A stretch of DNA of 64,000 nucleotides from Bugula neritina (GCA_964035545.1 OZ037768.1:481501-545500), one strand, 5' to 3'; counted from the stretch's first letter, positions 1 through 16,000 are shown. Notes: generated by a model from the letters alone, not told the origin. Numbers and translations are program-made.

Positions 1-1152
1 TTCAGCAAAATCACATAACGTGTGACTTGGATTTGTTGTATATACTATAGCATTGATGTCGATTCAGCCTATATGGAGCTCACTAAATATTTAGTTGCAT
101 AACAATTAGAGAATTTCAAAGATGTTTACAAATTTAGTTTGTATTTAGTATTGGCTCCGTACAGCCTACTGTATGCTAACGTTTGTCTAGTCATATCAGC
201 TTACAGTGATTTCTATATTTTATTTTATTGTGTATTGATATATTTACAGTTTGAATATTTATAGTACATATATACAATATATTATATATTACATATTACT
301 TTAATATGTAGTCATTTAATTTTATTGATTTCATTTAGTTGATATGACAGTATCGCCCAGCCGCGAGTTCAAATCTCGGCACTAGCTAGTTGGCCGCTAT
401 TCTATTGTCAACTGCAGGTTCCCAAACAATTTACATTTTCAATGATTTCTAATTTATGTAAAGTTAATTCAGTTACTCGGACATCAAAAAGTTTTGCGTA
501 GTTCTTTTCTTCACTTGATTGGTGGAAGAGAGGAACGGTGACAAAAATTCAGTTTATTGTGCAGGTGTCATGCAACCTGTTGGTGTCTCTAGGAGACTTT
601 ATCCGCTCAAATACTATGATGAAATAAAATAATATATGGGTGGTATAAGAATGTAATATAATAAAACATATAATGAAGTATTATAAAATATATAATTAAA
701 TATGATAAAATATATAATAACATTATAAAACATATAATAAAGTATTATGAATTATATAATTAAATATAATAAAATAAATATGTATAATAATAAATATTCT
801 AATTATAATAAATCAATAAGTATTATAAAGCATACAATAAAGTATAATAAATATATAATTAAATGTATTAATATACTAAAGTATTATAAAATACATAATT
901 AAGTATTATAGACCATAATAATATAAATATATCAGGTAAAATAAAATAGACGGAAATATTTCTCTGGTAACCTCACTCAGTCTAGCATCTTTAGCCTAAT
1001 AGATACTGCATACATAATATTGCACAATATAATTTAGACGATTATACATAAAATATCATATTAAATGTTTTGCTGGAACAGTCTGGCTGACTCCATTTCA
1101 GTCCACCAGCCTTCAGAGTGTATAGAATATTTTCTTCCTTTTTATGTCTCAG
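1..1152. other. AT-rich 5' flank or intron of Gli
   Basis: No coding exon was recognised here. Bases 600-960 are a degenerate AT-rich array built on units such as ataataaagtatta. A tctcag acceptor at 1147-1152 precedes the first recognisable Gli exon, so this stretch is probably an intron or 5' UTR. A short T-arm-like hairpin lies at about 362-384. Confidence 0.5.
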
Positions 1153-4100
1153 AGTCACCCAATACCCAGTGTAAGTCAGATTCCACAAAGTCTAAGATGG
1201 AAGCTGTTGGCGAAGAACCCTCGCCTGTATCAGAACCTAAGCAATCTAAGACAATGGTAGACAGAGGGGTTGGATCAACACCCGTCCCGCCAAATATACT
1301 AGATCTTAATCTACATATAGATGGTAAAAGGCAGTACGCGCCACCACCGCCCCCTTTTCTACCAGCTGGCAGTCCTCTGGACCCATCATCCTACCACCAA
1401 TGTGAGTATCACTAACTCCCTTGTTAATAGTTGTATGGGTAAATTGTTGCACTCAACTCCTTCTAATCTATTCATCTGGTAACTGAAGCACTGGAGTGTT
1501 TAATCTCATTGTTGTGCGATGAATAACTGCTTAAGTTTTATAAGTAATTTGAAAGAATAATAATTACATAATTTGGATATTTGAATGTTTGCACTATAGT
1601 TTGGACACAGTAGCAGTGTATATGCTGCTCAATGAGAGAATTTGTATATAATAAACCGACAGTTGAATGCTCAATGCTCACACACCTCTGAAGTTGTTAT
1701 ACTAGTAGTTTACTCTAACTCAGTACAAAATATTTTTAGAATTTAAATTTCAAGAAAAAAGTTTAATTTAATGTGCAGGCATTCTAGACCATACAATATT
1801 TTTTGTGCAAACCAACATGCATGTGTATTGATTTGTTCAGAGTTCAGGTAGCAAATACTCTCGCTATACTAAACCATCTGTTATTTACTGCATAGTCTTG
1901 TCATTCGTGTTGCTATAACTTGAGACAAGACAGGTGTCATGGCACAAACATTTTTCTGCAAAAGCAATTTTATCAATGTCTCTAAATTTTGTTAGTTATA
2001 GTGAAACTTTATGATAAAATCATTAATAATAAATTGAAATTTCTAAAAGTAGAAATAATGGACTAATTTTTAATTGCTGAATAAATAAAATAAATAAATA
2101 AATTTTACATATTTTTGATGAAATGGAAAAAGCCTTCAAACTAAACATAAGTAATATTGAATTAATCATTGAAATTAATAGATTAATTTATTAAATAAAA
2201 TTGATTTTGCAGTTCAAATTATTTACTGAGTTAGAGTTGTGTAATTGCACGTTCATGATTATACCAAACAATAAATTGGTGGCTGGTATACTAGAGAGCC
2301 ATCATTTACACACTATAATAACATCATTCCAGCTGTGATCTATCAAACTTATTTCAGTATATATAAAACCTAAATTTCCCTTTATATGGTTACATTTATA
2401 ATTCATAACTTAATTTTTTATTAAATAAATGTTTTTTTTAAAATGATTGATTTTTTATTTTAATGAATTTATTTCACATATTATATTTTTATCCGCAATT
2501 TACATTCAAAATATTCATTTTTATATTACTTAATGAATTTTGAGTGATATATTTATTGTTCCAGCATAAAAAATATTATATTTAAATTATTTGGTTACTA
2601 ATAGAAATCTGCCCTATTGAACACCATATTTTATCATGTGTTTATAATAAGATGAAGGATTAATGAGGAAAAAAAATTTAAAACCTCAAAATTCTCCCTC
2701 TATAATTACTCGTATAGCAGTATAAGCAAATTGGTATTAAGTCTGCTACTTTAGGGCATTATCTCAATACTTTTAATTGGAAATGATGATATATACGCCA
2801 TCAAAATAATATTTCACAATAGTATCTCGGGATTCATGAGTACATTTAATAAATTTGTTGATCAACATGGCCATACTTAGTAAACCATACATGATTGATT
2901 TAATACCATATACTCAACTTAGCAATGTATCGTACATTACATGCAGGTCTCTTTAGTTTATAGCGTATTACTCCACTGCTGTCTGTTTACCTACAGCTTT
3001 AGCGTATTACTACGCTGCCGCTCAAGTTGCCCGGCTCTCACCTCTAGGACTAGACTCCCTGTCACCTCAAGGTCATCCTCTCACTTCCAACACTCATGAT
3101 GGACGATATTTCTTTCACCGTACCCTACACCATCCCAACACTGCCAGGTGGGTGTTTTACTATACCAACTCTCTGTCTTTACGCTCTGTGTAATACATTT
3201 ATTTTAGTTGAAAGCAGAAAACAGAAAAAATATTGTAAACTTGGAACACCTTGAGCTCTTTATTGAAATAAATACTAAACATTTTTAGTTAATGCTTTAA
3301 GCAGAGATTGCTAATTTGATATGGAAAATATGTGGGTATGATTTTTAGTAACCATTATTTTTGAAAAGATAAAATGTAATGATACAAAATAGTAAAATCA
3401 GCGAGGAAATTTTTTATTGAACAATAATATTATGTATTTATTCCTATAAACATACCAGTGGCAATCAGCAATGCAGCACATTTTATGTTTTCAAGGAGCT
3501 TTAGAATAGCTCAATGTATTCAGCAAGGTATCATATTTATTCTGTAACAAATAGATTTGGTGATATAATAACTCAAATATTTGCACATTCAGGCATTATT
3601 CATCCATATTTCCACCCTGTATCTATTTGCATACACAGTTATACACTCTTATTTAATATGAAAATAGCCGTGAAACAACTAGCAGAGCTGTAATAGTACT
3701 CAGTATACAGAATAATGGCTGGGTAGTAAGATGGTATATAGTAGTTTATAAAATAATATGTTGTATATTATATAATAAATATGTTAAAATATATACGCCT
3801 GTGTAATACTGTGATACAAAGTTATAAAATAGAATTATTTTTTTATGGGTAGAATATTAGAAAAAAAACTTGATGAAATCGAAATACAAAATAATTACAA
3901 TAATAATAGTATAAAGCTTTAATTAATTACATTATAATAAAACTATAAAATATGATGTCATTTTGTATAATATTATAACCTAATATTAATATATAATATA
4001 ATGAAGCATTATATTATATAATACTATACTAAAATATTGCATTTTATAATATTATAACACAGAACAATGCCATGGCACTTGACAACGACTCAACTCTTCA

Positions 4101-6988
4101 GGAAGAGAAATGTTTGAATATTGAGTTGAAGACAAGCAAGATTATTTTTACTAAATTAATTATTACTTAATATGCGTGAAATACTTTGAAATATTGCAAT
4201 AAAAAGTAAAAACCGGAAAAAATTTTAATTAAAATATTACTAAGTTGAAGTAATAAAAATTATAAATTTTCATCAATTACGTGTAATATTTTAAAATTTA
4301 ACTTAATATGCAGTGTAACAACTTGTAAATAAAACCCTGCAATGTTTTTAGCATTAGAAATAATCAGTTTACCAAATATTCATAGCATGATGATTTTATT
4401 GTTTGATTTTATGGCTGGTAAACTCCACAGCTGATGTCCTAGATAATACATGTGACACTACAGGGCATGTGCTAGTTATCATATAACATGTGACACTACA
4501 GGGCATGTGCTAGTTATCATATAACATGTGACACTACAGAGCATGTGCTAGTTATCATATAACATGTGACACTACAGAGCATGTGCTAGTTATCATATAA
4601 CATATGACACTACAGGGCATGTGCTAGTTATCATATAACATGTGACACTACAGGGCATGTGCTAGTTATCATATAACATGTGACACTACAGGGCATGTGC
4701 TAGTTATCATATAACATGTGACACTACAGGGCATGTGCTAGTTATCATATAACATGTGACACTACAGGGCATGTGTTAGTTATCATATAGCATGTGACAC
4801 TACAGGGCATGTGCTAGTTATCATATAACATGTGACACTACAGAGCATGTGCTAGTTATCATATAACATATGACACTACAGGGCATGTGCTAGTTATCAT
4901 ATAACATGTGACACTACAGGGCATGTGCTAGTTATCATATAACATGTGACACTACAGGGCATGTGCTAGTTATCATATAACATGTGACACTACAGGGCAT
5001 GTGCTAGTTATCATATAACATCTGACACTACAGGGCATGTGCTAGTTATTATTTTATTGCAAGAAGACCAGTTATTTCAACTTCCTGTAAATAAACATTT
5101 TCGGTCTTCTCATATGGTAGCAGTTTTTATTTATGTTGCATATTTGAAAATAGAAAGTATAATTTAGTAAAATTCAATTTATCAAATATTTTCATTTTAC
5201 ATAACACGGTGGGCTTATTATGAACTTTCTGAAACCAGATAATATAATAATGTTGGGACCACTGAACTGAAACTAGAGGGGTTATAGTTCAATGGTTGTG
5301 ACTATAGACTTGAAATGTTTGTTTTCTTCACAGGTTTTTTCCATATGAAACTAGCCATTCAAATTAATAAATTTAATTAATTTTTCAAACTGAAAAAAGT
5401 CAAATTAAATCAATTATAGCAATAAATATAGCACCATTAGTAAAGTGTAGTGTAGCATAGCATGGTATATAGCATATTATATCACAATATAGCACCATTA
5501 GTAAAGTGTAGTGTAGCATAGCATGGTGTATAGCATAGTATATCACAATATAGCACCATTAGTAAAGTGTAGTGTAGCATAGCATGGTGTATAGCATAGT
5601 ATATCACAATATAGCACCATTAGTAAAGTGTAGTGTAGCATAGCATGGTGTATAGCATAGTGTATCACAATATAGCACCATTAGTAAAGTGTAGTGTAGC
5701 ATAGCATGGTGTTTAGCATATTATATCACAATATAGCATACCATTAGCACTAAATTAATTAGAAACTGATATTAACAGTTATTGAGTTTGTTTAAATCAT
5801 TTTATTTTATTCGTCATGAGATTTTCAATAAAGAAAGTCAATGTAACATAAGTTAAGCTACACGCTTTGCTTCCTGTTTAAATGTTGTATTTCATTAGTA
5901 TGAATATTTTTATTTTATCTAAATATATTGTTATAGCCATCACAATGTTTTCAATGATAGTGTATTCTCTTCACTGCAGGGTGGTTGGTAGTCCAACTCA
6001 CTCGGATATATCTCTCTTCACTGGAGCCGCTCTACCAAGTCACATGACCTGGGAGGGGGCTCAGAGGCAACTCCAGCAGTTATACTCCCCCTACAGTACT
6101 GGTAAGTGATGTTACACTCTCCCTACAGTACTGGTAAGTAATGTTATACTCCCCCTACAGTACTGGTAAGTAATGTTACACTCCCCCTACAGTACTGGTA
6201 AGTAATGTTACACTCCCCCTACAGTACTGGTAAGTAATGTTACACTCCCCCTACAGTACTGGTAAGTAATGTTACACTCCCCCTACAGTACTGGTAAGTA
6301 ATGTTACACTCCCCCTACAGTACTGGTAAGTCATGCCAACGTCTTCATCTTTTCTCACATTAATTCAGAAATCAAGGTCACCTTTTGACACTATTAATAC
6401 TCATCATTCATACATTTGAAAGGAAAAAAAAACAAAGAATGTCGAAAGTATCTCTCATAAGGCTCTATCTGCATATTAATTATGAAGCTAGCTATCGGGA
6501 ATTTTGAAACTTATAATCTTGAGGTTAAATTGCAAAAAACAAAAATGCTAACTTTAGTTGAATTAAGGTTTTTTTGCAAAAAATTCTATAGTTTTTTGTA
6601 GTCCTTATAAAATGAATACATTGTGTTAATGTTAATTAATTATTCTCATGTATAATATAAATTTTTGCATTTTAATAATACATCAGTTGTATAATATTAT
6701 TGCATAATATTATACTAAATTCAATATCACTAAATATAACGCAGCAGCTAATTTATACAACAATAGTACAGAGCAATGGCGACAGCATAAAATGCTAATT
6801 AATATAAAAACTTTGTATAAAGCTGGATATAAATAGAAAACAATGCAATTTATGTTCCACAATTTTCAGTTTCACAATAGAGTAGTTAATTCTATCTTTA
6901 GGTGTCATGAGATGAAACAATAATTTATATATGTGAAAGAGTTACCAGCATCACACGCATATATATACATGTATATATGTATATATAT

Positions 6989-7059
<71 letters not shown>

Positions 7060-10000
7060 GTATATACATATTATATGTATATACATGTGTGCGTGTGTGC
7101 GTGCGCATGTATATATACATACTATAGTATAATACAATATATATATAGCATAAATATTTATATAATATGTAGTGTGTGATATACAATTCATATATAAGTA
7201 TATAAAATATATATGTATAATATATATAATGTACATATTCATACTTATCGATACACGAGTACTACGCATAATGCACATAATAGGCCTTTTATTCAATGTA
7301 GTATGTAGCAATTATAGCGAAGGATAATGTATATTAAACAGCTGTTTGAAAATATTGGTTGAAATCCTTATATTTGGACATCGTATAGCATGTCAACATA
7401 CATTATATAAGAGTTTATCAGGCTATATTATAAGGGGTGTGACATGATATTTATATAAGTTATATATTTAAGGGATTTACTGTTGTGTACTGCGAGTTAT
7501 AATGTATATTATATTATAAGTAATATATTATCATTATGGTATATTATATTATGAGTAATATATTGTCATTATGGTATATTATATTATGAGTAATATATTA
7601 TCATTATGGTATATTATATTATGAGTAATATATTATCATTATGGTATATTATATTATGAGTAATATATTATCATTATGGTATATTATATTATCATTGTGG
7701 TACATGTAGTATGTGTTTACAGCTGTGGGAGACGTCAGCAAGAGAACTGACATGCCCACCACCCCAGGTAGTGGCAGCATCACTCTCCCTCCTTCCCTCA
7801 ACTCCTCGCGTTTAGCCAGTCCCAGGCCTTCCCTAGTCGGTGGTAAGGGGCGGAAGAGGGCCCTCTCCCACTCCCCTCTCTCTGAGTTCCTAGACATTCA
7901 GAGTCTAACGAGGAGCAGTGAGGGCTCCCTCCACCTCACCCCTTTCCTCAACAACTCCAACTCTCGCAGTTCCTCAGCTACCAGCGGCTCCTATGGACAC
8001 CTCTCTGCGGGTGAGTAGCTCATCTCTGTCCTCTCTCACAATAGTTTATCTGGTGAGGTAGTGTGCTGCTAACTCTCAAACTGTTCAATATTTCCTGAAC
8101 TCTTCATTTACTTGCAAAAAGTGATGAAATATTATAAGTATTTTATTAATGTGTTATTAATGTACATAGTTGTTGCTAATAATGTGACCTTGGACTGCTT
8201 GGAGTGTAATAGAGTGGTTGTAGTATGCCGAGTGTTACAACAACTGGAGCCACAGTTTCTCATCTGCATTATTATTATAATACTGAAAATATTACTCCAC
8301 AAATAGACTCTTTCAATTTAGTAATCATAATCAAATATATTAAATCATAACCTCCTCATAAATACTGACCACTGCTGCTGTGATATTTCAGCTTCTCTAG
8401 CCTCGCTGCCACCAACACTCAACCCAACGTCACCTTACTTGCATGCTGCTGCCGCTGCTGCTCTCTACCCGACTATGCAGTTTCCATTTCCTGTACCGTC
8501 CTTCCAGCAGCCGAGTCTACCTCTAACGCCGACAAGCGTGTCCTCACATCATCAAAGATCTCTACACCAGACTGGTAAACACCGGGCTGTAGACATCAAG
8601 GCTGAGGAACAGAAGCTGGTTGGTTAATTTCACTTGAGCTGGTCTGCTGTAGTATGTTATGTTACACTGTAGTATGTTATGTTACACTGTAGCATGTTAT
8701 GTTACACTGTAGTATGTTATGTTACACTGTAGCATGTTATGTTACACTGTAGTATGTTATGTTACACTGTAGTATGTTATGTTACACTGTAATATTCATT
8801 GTATACTCAGACAACTAGAGATGGTGCCGTCAGAGATGGGGGAGGAGGCAGCGCTGTTGTCAGCTCTACTGTACCTGGTATAGAGGAGCACCAACCTTCT
8901 GGAGACCAGACTCTCTTGTTGGCAGGTAACTCTTCCTCTCTGTCTCTCTCTAGCTATTCTGTGAAGTGTAAACTATTTCCAATATTCACTATAACTAGTG
9001 TTACCCGAGACAACTAGGAGCTGTTTGTAGCTTTGAGAGGTTCCTGTTCACTATCTCAAGGTGCGTAGTGCTGCACACCATACTTCTCTAGTAACCAGCT
9101 GGTGTCAGTGATGTCTAACCTGGGATATGTTTTAGCTAAGGGAGATGGAGAGGAAGAAGGTGGAGAGCTCAAGGAGACGGTGTGTAGATGGGAAGAGTGT
9201 ACGAGAGAGTTCAAGGCACATGAAGACCTTGTGAAGGTGACTTCAGCTGCCTTTCATCTCTCTACCAGCACATAATGCTTTCTTATCATTATTACTTAAT
9301 ACTGGGCTGATGTAATAAATAACTACTTAAGTGTATCAGCATAAACCTGGCTTAATAACTGCATCTGGGAGATAGCATCTAGCTAATTGGTTACATAACA
9401 CTAATGTGTATTTTATTCCAATGGTTTAACCACATTATGTACTCCAGTGGTATTTTAATTCTCTCTCTAGTGAGATTTACTTTTGAAAGTTGAATTATTT
9501 CTCCCTATTAATATATTTCCATCTCGAGTGTGGCCCATTTTGAAGCTAGGATATCCGCCATTAAGGTGTCACAGTAACCACACTAAAGTCCGGTACATTG
9601 GGCTCATCTAACCTGCAATTGCCTGCCCTGTACCCAGCCTGCCCTGCACCCAGGCTGCCCTGCACCCAGGCTGCCCTGCACCCAGCCTGCCCTGCACCCA
9701 GGCTGCCCTGCACCCAGGCTGCCCTGCACCCAGGCTGGTGTCTCAATGTGCCAACTCACCAGCCCATTATTCCTTATCATCTTTTTTAACTAAACTATGT
9801 GCAACCGTAGCTCTGTTTCTTGTATAGGATACGCATTTCTAGTTTGTAGTAGGGGGTGTCTGTGCCGATAAATAGATTTCAAGTGAATGTTGGAACGGAA
9901 CACTTTCTGAAACTGCCAAAATTGTGCATGCATTACATTACATCATATTATAATAAAAGCTTCATGGCAGTTGTAGTGATCTGGTAAATGGTTATATAGA

Positions 10001-13000
10001 ATCACCATTGCTGGGTACATGATAGAATCACTATTGCTGGGTACATTTGAAGCAGTGTCTAGATTGAGTCAAGTAACACATTCCATTCTAGTCTCACTGA
10101 TATATAATATAAACTTCTATATCCTAGTAGAATCTGAATAATATATTAAATAATAGAATAATGTGTCATTGCAATCTTTTCCTCAATATTGTTATTTTTA
10201 TTGCTGTGAAGGTCACAACAACCACCAAATGTCACAACATGCACACACCGCAAATAAACTTCTTTGAAATTATTTACTAAGTCAGATGTAACACACCTTA
10301 AAACAAGAAGGTGCTCACAATCTGACTAGCTTGTATTTCACAGCATCTGTGACCTATAGTAGGTGTGGCTATAGGTAGGTGTGACTAAAGGTAAATGTGA
10401 CCTATAGGTAGGTGTGACTATAGGTAAATGTGGCTATAGGTGGGTGTGACTAGGTAGGTGTGACTATAGGTAGGTGTGACTATAGGTAGGTGTGACTAGG
10501 TAGGTGTGGCTAGGTATAACTCTGTAGAATGTGTAGATTAATTAGCCTGTGGCCCTTACAGCACGTGAACCACGACCACATCGGTGGCAGCAGGAAGTTA
10601 TTTGTGTGCCGATGGAAGGAATGCTGTCGTGAGGAGAAGCCATTTAAAGCTCAGTATATGCTGGTTGTTCACATGAGACGTCATACTGGAGAGAAGCCGC
10701 ATCGGTGTCATGTAATGCTTCCTATAATATAATATTATATATTCACGTAGTATGATATGGTATTATAGCATGATATATTCATATAGTGGGATAGAGTAAG
10801 TAAGCTTTCTGTGCTCTGTGAAAATAACCCATGCAGTTGCTGCCCTCCGAATGGCTACAAAGATAAACAGTGATAAATAACCAGCCAATTAATTCTATTT
10901 TGTTTTATTATATAATTTAACAGTAGTTACTGTTGTAGGGGTTTCCAGGCTGTAACAAGGCCTACTCCCGGCTGGAAAACTTGAAGACCCACATGAGGTC
11001 TCACACCGGGGAGCGGCCATACTTGTGTGAGTTTCCCGGCTGTGAAAAGGCCTTCAGTAATGCATCAGACAGAGCAAAGCACCAGAACAGAACTCACTCA
11101 AGTGAGGTAGGTTTTACTCACCTTACTTTCTTCACTTTATCTCACCTTGACTCACCCCTCTTTCTCTCTCTCTCCCTCTCTCTCTCTCTATTCTCATCAA
11201 ATGACATCTTCAGTTATAGATTGAATAAATGCTGCCACTCAATGCTGGGGAGATTGTTGGCTGCTATGCAGCAGTACCAACTGCATGGTGTGTGTGTTGG
11301 TGTTGTAGAAGCCATACGCTTGTGAAATAGATGGATGCAGCAAAAGGTACACCGACCCCAGCTCGCTGCGCAAGCATGTCAAGACAGTTCACGGTGCTGA
11401 GTTTTATGCCAGAAAGAAACACAAAGGGCTGGACACGCCAGCTTGTAGGACGACCACCACTAAACCAGATGGTGGAAGGGAAGGGGGTAGAGATGAGAGC
11501 AGTGTGGAGGGGTGCCTTACTGTGACCAGCTTACAGGCATCGGAGAGCAAGTCTAGTCCGGTATGTAGAATACGTATGCAATAGTATGTAGGTAGAGTAG
11601 AGTGTAGGTAGAGTAGTATGTAGGTAGAGTAGTGTGTAGGTAGAGTAGTGTGTAGGTAGAGTAGAGTGTAGATAGAGTAGTATGTAGGTAGAGTAGTGTG
11701 TAGGTAGAGTAGTGTGTAGGTAGAGTAGTGTGTAGGTAGAGTAGTGTGTAGGTAGAGTAGAGTGTAGGTAGAGTAGTATGTAGGTAGAGTAGTGTGTAGG
11801 TAGCGTAGTGTGTAGGTAGAGTAGTGTATAGGTAGAGTAGTGTGTAGGTAGAGTAGAGTGTAGGTAGAGTAGTGTGTAGGTAGAGTAGTGTGTAGGTAGA
11901 GTAGTGTGTAGGTAGAGTAGTGTGTAGGTAGAGTAGTGTGTAGGTAGAGTAGTGTGTAGGTAGAGTAGTGTGTAGGTAGAGTAGTGTGTAGGTAGAGTAG
12001 TGTGTAGGTAGAGTAGTGTGTAGGTAGAGTAGTATGTAGGTAGAGTAGTGTGTAGGTAGAGTAGTGTGTAGGTAGAGTGTAGGTAGAGTAGTGTGTAGGT
12101 AGAATAGTAGGTATACAAGTCATGTAACTTACTCTCATACTTCATAGGCTAATGTTGTGATAAAAGATGATGAGTTGTCCCCACCATGTGATATCGAGCT
12201 AGATGTCAATGTACTGAGGGAAGGCCCGGCCAGCTCTATGACACTCAACACGGTAGAGGAAGTCTCAGTGGAGGAAGAACAGATCTACGAGAATGAGGTG
12301 GACTATTGTATACTGTGTACTCTGTACTGTGTACTCTGTATACTCCGTACTGTATACTCTGTACTGTATACTCTGTACTGTACACTCTGTACTGTGTACT
12401 CTGTACTGTGTACTCTGTACTGTACACTCTGTACTGTGTACTGTATACTCTGTACTGTGTACTCTGTACTGTATACTCTGTACTGTGTACTCTGTACTGT
12501 GTACTCTGTACTGTATACTCTGTACTGTATACTCTGTACTCTGTACTGTATACTCTGTACTGTATACTCTGTACTGTGTACTCTGTACTGTATACTCTGC
12601 ACTGTGTACTCTGTACTGTGTACTCTGTACTGTGTACTCTGCACTGTGTACTCTGTACTGTGTACTCTGTACTGTGTACTCTGTACTGTACACTCTGTAC
12701 TGTGTACTCTGTACTGTGTACTCTGTACTGTACACTCTGTACTGTACACTCTGTACTGTACACTCTGTACTGTGTACTCTGTACTGTGTACTCTGTACTG
12801 TGTACTCTGTACTGTACACTCTGTACTGTGTACTCTGTACTGTGTACTCTGTACTGTACACTCTGTACTGTACACTCTGTACTGTATACTCTGTACTGTG
12901 TACTCTACTGTAACAGATTGGGAACTCGTCTGGTCTCCTATCAACCTCTCTCACTCGTCAGAGTCGAGGTCCACTGAAGTCTAAGTTGACAAAGACCTCT

Positions 13001-16000
13001 ACATTAGCTAACGTCAGTCTACCTTCTCTCCCTTCCAGCACAGGTGAGTGTATAGTATAGATCATAGCACTGTGTGTAGCATAGTGTATAGCACTGCGTA
13101 TAGTATATTGTAGCACTGTGTATAGCATATAGTGTAGCACAGTATAGACTATAGAGTATAGCACAGTATATAGTATAGGGTATAGCACTGTGTATAGTAT
13201 AGAGTATAACACAGAGCATATCACTTGTTTCTCAGGTGGTCAGAAAGATGGTCTCAATTTTATACAGAATCGATCCATCAGCTCTAAGAAACTCGCCAAG
13301 TCTAGAAAATTACCAGAAATCATTGGTGAGGCCATCACTTTGTTTCACAAGAGGAAGTTGTCTGCCCCATGTAATGTGTGCTGTTTAATGCTGATAAACA
13401 ATTGCCAGCATATTAATTTACAGCTTCACTTCAAAATATGATTTAAATATTGAAAAAGTTTTCGATTAACTGGCTGTTTGTTGGGTAAAGCAAAGCCCAC
13501 TCCCTGCTTCTTAGCAACCAGTGGGATAGAAGAACCAGGTGTGGTCTACTTTCACAAGACATCATAAAACAATATCTTTTAATCTGCAATTTAATAAGTA
13601 TTTTATGTTGGGACTTGTGATATAACAACTTGAAAGATCTCTTAAGCTGCAACTTAACTACAAGTCGATGATGTAACAAGTTTTCTAGTCAAAGTAATAA
13701 TAAGCAGACATGATTATAATTAATCATCTTAACAAGATGAAAGAATAGTAATTATTAGTAATATAATTTATACACTGGTGTATAATAATATATACATCAT
13801 AACATTTACCTGCCTGTAGAGCCTAATATCAACCGTCTACCAAGCCTAGACTCAACGGGGACTATACGTAGGGACAGTAACACCAGCACCCTCAGTTCCT
13901 ACATGAGCAGCTTGAGATCTGAGGCTAGCCCCGCCTTGTTTAACAGCAGGTATAGCATCCAGCATTATTCTGTGTGTAAAAGTTGTCTTCACCACGAAAC
14001 GTCTATGTCTTAAACATAAAGGAGTAGAGAATAATAATATGAATATACTACTGCTGCTACTAGAATAATAATATGAATATACTACTGCTGCTACTAGAAT
14101 AATAATATGAATATGCTACTGCTGCTACTAGAATAATAATATGAATATACTACTGCTGCTACTAGAATAATAATATGAATATGCTACTAGATTACACATG
14201 GGTCATTTTACTTAATTTAGTACACACTGGATATCTTCAGTTTTTAGCTATTTTTTACAATTTAGCTGGTGATTAACCTGGATTTTTGCCCAAAACTAGT
14301 AAAGCACTAATAAATACACCAAAACAATTAAGGTTCCTCCTAATTTTGCTTAATTTCCCATGTTTTTTCTTATTTATTAGGAGTGCGGACGTTACGAAAA
14401 AAACCGTAACGGTCCGTAACCAAAAGTAGCTGAATAATTAGGAAAAACTTGGGAAATGAAGCAAAATTAAAAAGAACTTTGATTATTTTGGTGTATTTAT
14501 TGGTGCTTTACTAGTTTTGGGCAAAAAGCCATGTGTTCATTACCAGCTAAACTTCGAAAAATAGCTAAAAACTGAAGATATCCAGTGTGTACTAAATTAA
14601 GTAAAATGACCCACATACTGTATTGACACTTTGTTATGGAATTTAGACTCTCAAGCAGAAGGTCTAGTGAGGTGTCCCAGAATTCAGCACGACTCAGTAT
14701 AATCAACTCTCCATATGAATATGATATGCTGGGTAATCTTCCAGATTGTAACACTACTGAGGTACGCCACTGCACACTCTACCTTTATCTTCTATACCTT
14801 GTGCTCTATCTTCTACTCCTTGTAATTCAACTTCTAGTTTATAATCTGTCTTCTTTCACAATAAGTAGTGTTTTATAATTTATGACATTATATAATTAAT
14901 ATTATATATTTTATATTATATACTTAATGAGACTTAAAGGTATGCATTATGTTGACATGCTTTCTGTCACCTACTAGCAGGTGCTCTGTTGTACCTGACA
15001 TGTTTTCTGTCACGTGCTAGCAGGTGCTATGTTATACCTGATATGGTCTTCATTTACCTGTTCTAATAACATATACAACTGTTTCTTCTAATTATTATTT
15101 AGTAGAGCAAGTAAGTGACCTTGTGTTGGCTATGTATGTTCCCTTGCTGTGTAATGTATACATGTATACATGTGCACATTACTCCTAATAAACCCTCGGC
15201 TCTGGTTACACTCGCTAACCCCATTCTCTGTCTCATCTGGCTCTCAAACAATATAATACAATCATGTCATGCATGTGGAGTTATCTTCCTAATTTGTAGT
15301 GTAACGCTAAAACCATCTGGTGTCCGGAGTCAGAAGTACATGGCATTATATTATAACTTTCCTCAAGCTCTTAACTCATGTTATTTAGACTCTGGTCATA
15401 CAATTATAATATAATCATTACAGTCTAATGCTATAATAGAAGTCATAAGAGATGGTTATCATCATTTCGCTGATTGCATGGCAGTGTAGAACAGTGTGTT
15501 ATTGCTTTTTCGGGCGTGTTGTTATTTTTTATATGCGGTTTTAGTTGCAATATTATGTTCAAGATATGGTATGTCTCTTATTAACAAATAACCGCACAAC
15601 GTGCCTTGATAGCGCAGTAGGCAGCGCGTCAGTCTCATAATCTGAAGGTCGTGAGTTCGATCCTCACTCAGGGCATATATTTTTTTGTCAATGGAAAAAA
15701 AACACAATTTAATTTAAATCACAATTATGTTCATCTCCACAGTTTTTAACTTTAGGAAACTGCAAAATTAGTCAAAACACAGTCGTTGTCTTTCAAACTC
15801 TGGACAAATCGTTGAAGGCAGTTGTTTTTCAGTTAAGCTCAATGACTGACAAGATGGAGAAGGCGCAGCTGGGCAGCCACCCAAACCTCTTCGTTCAGTC
15901 TCAACCAATCAGCCTGCTCAGTCCTGCCACCAGACGAGATAGACTGAGGCGCGGCATCGACAGCTACAGACTTCGTGAGAATGACGGGTGGCGTACAGCT

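Noticed and set aside
362-384. Possible tRNA 3' half (hairpin gcgagttcaaatctcggc)
   Set aside because: It looks like a T arm, but no acceptor stem, D arm or anticodon arm could be found around it.
12157-12984. Six overlapping Cys/Tyr/Val or Gln/Ser/Tyr-rich frames
   Set aside because: Translation of the 14-bp intronic repeat; they are open on both strands at once.
14497-14878. Open frames across the foldback element
   Set aside because: One is antisense to Gli exon 15 plus the element arm. The other is the Gli exon itself, read past its donor.
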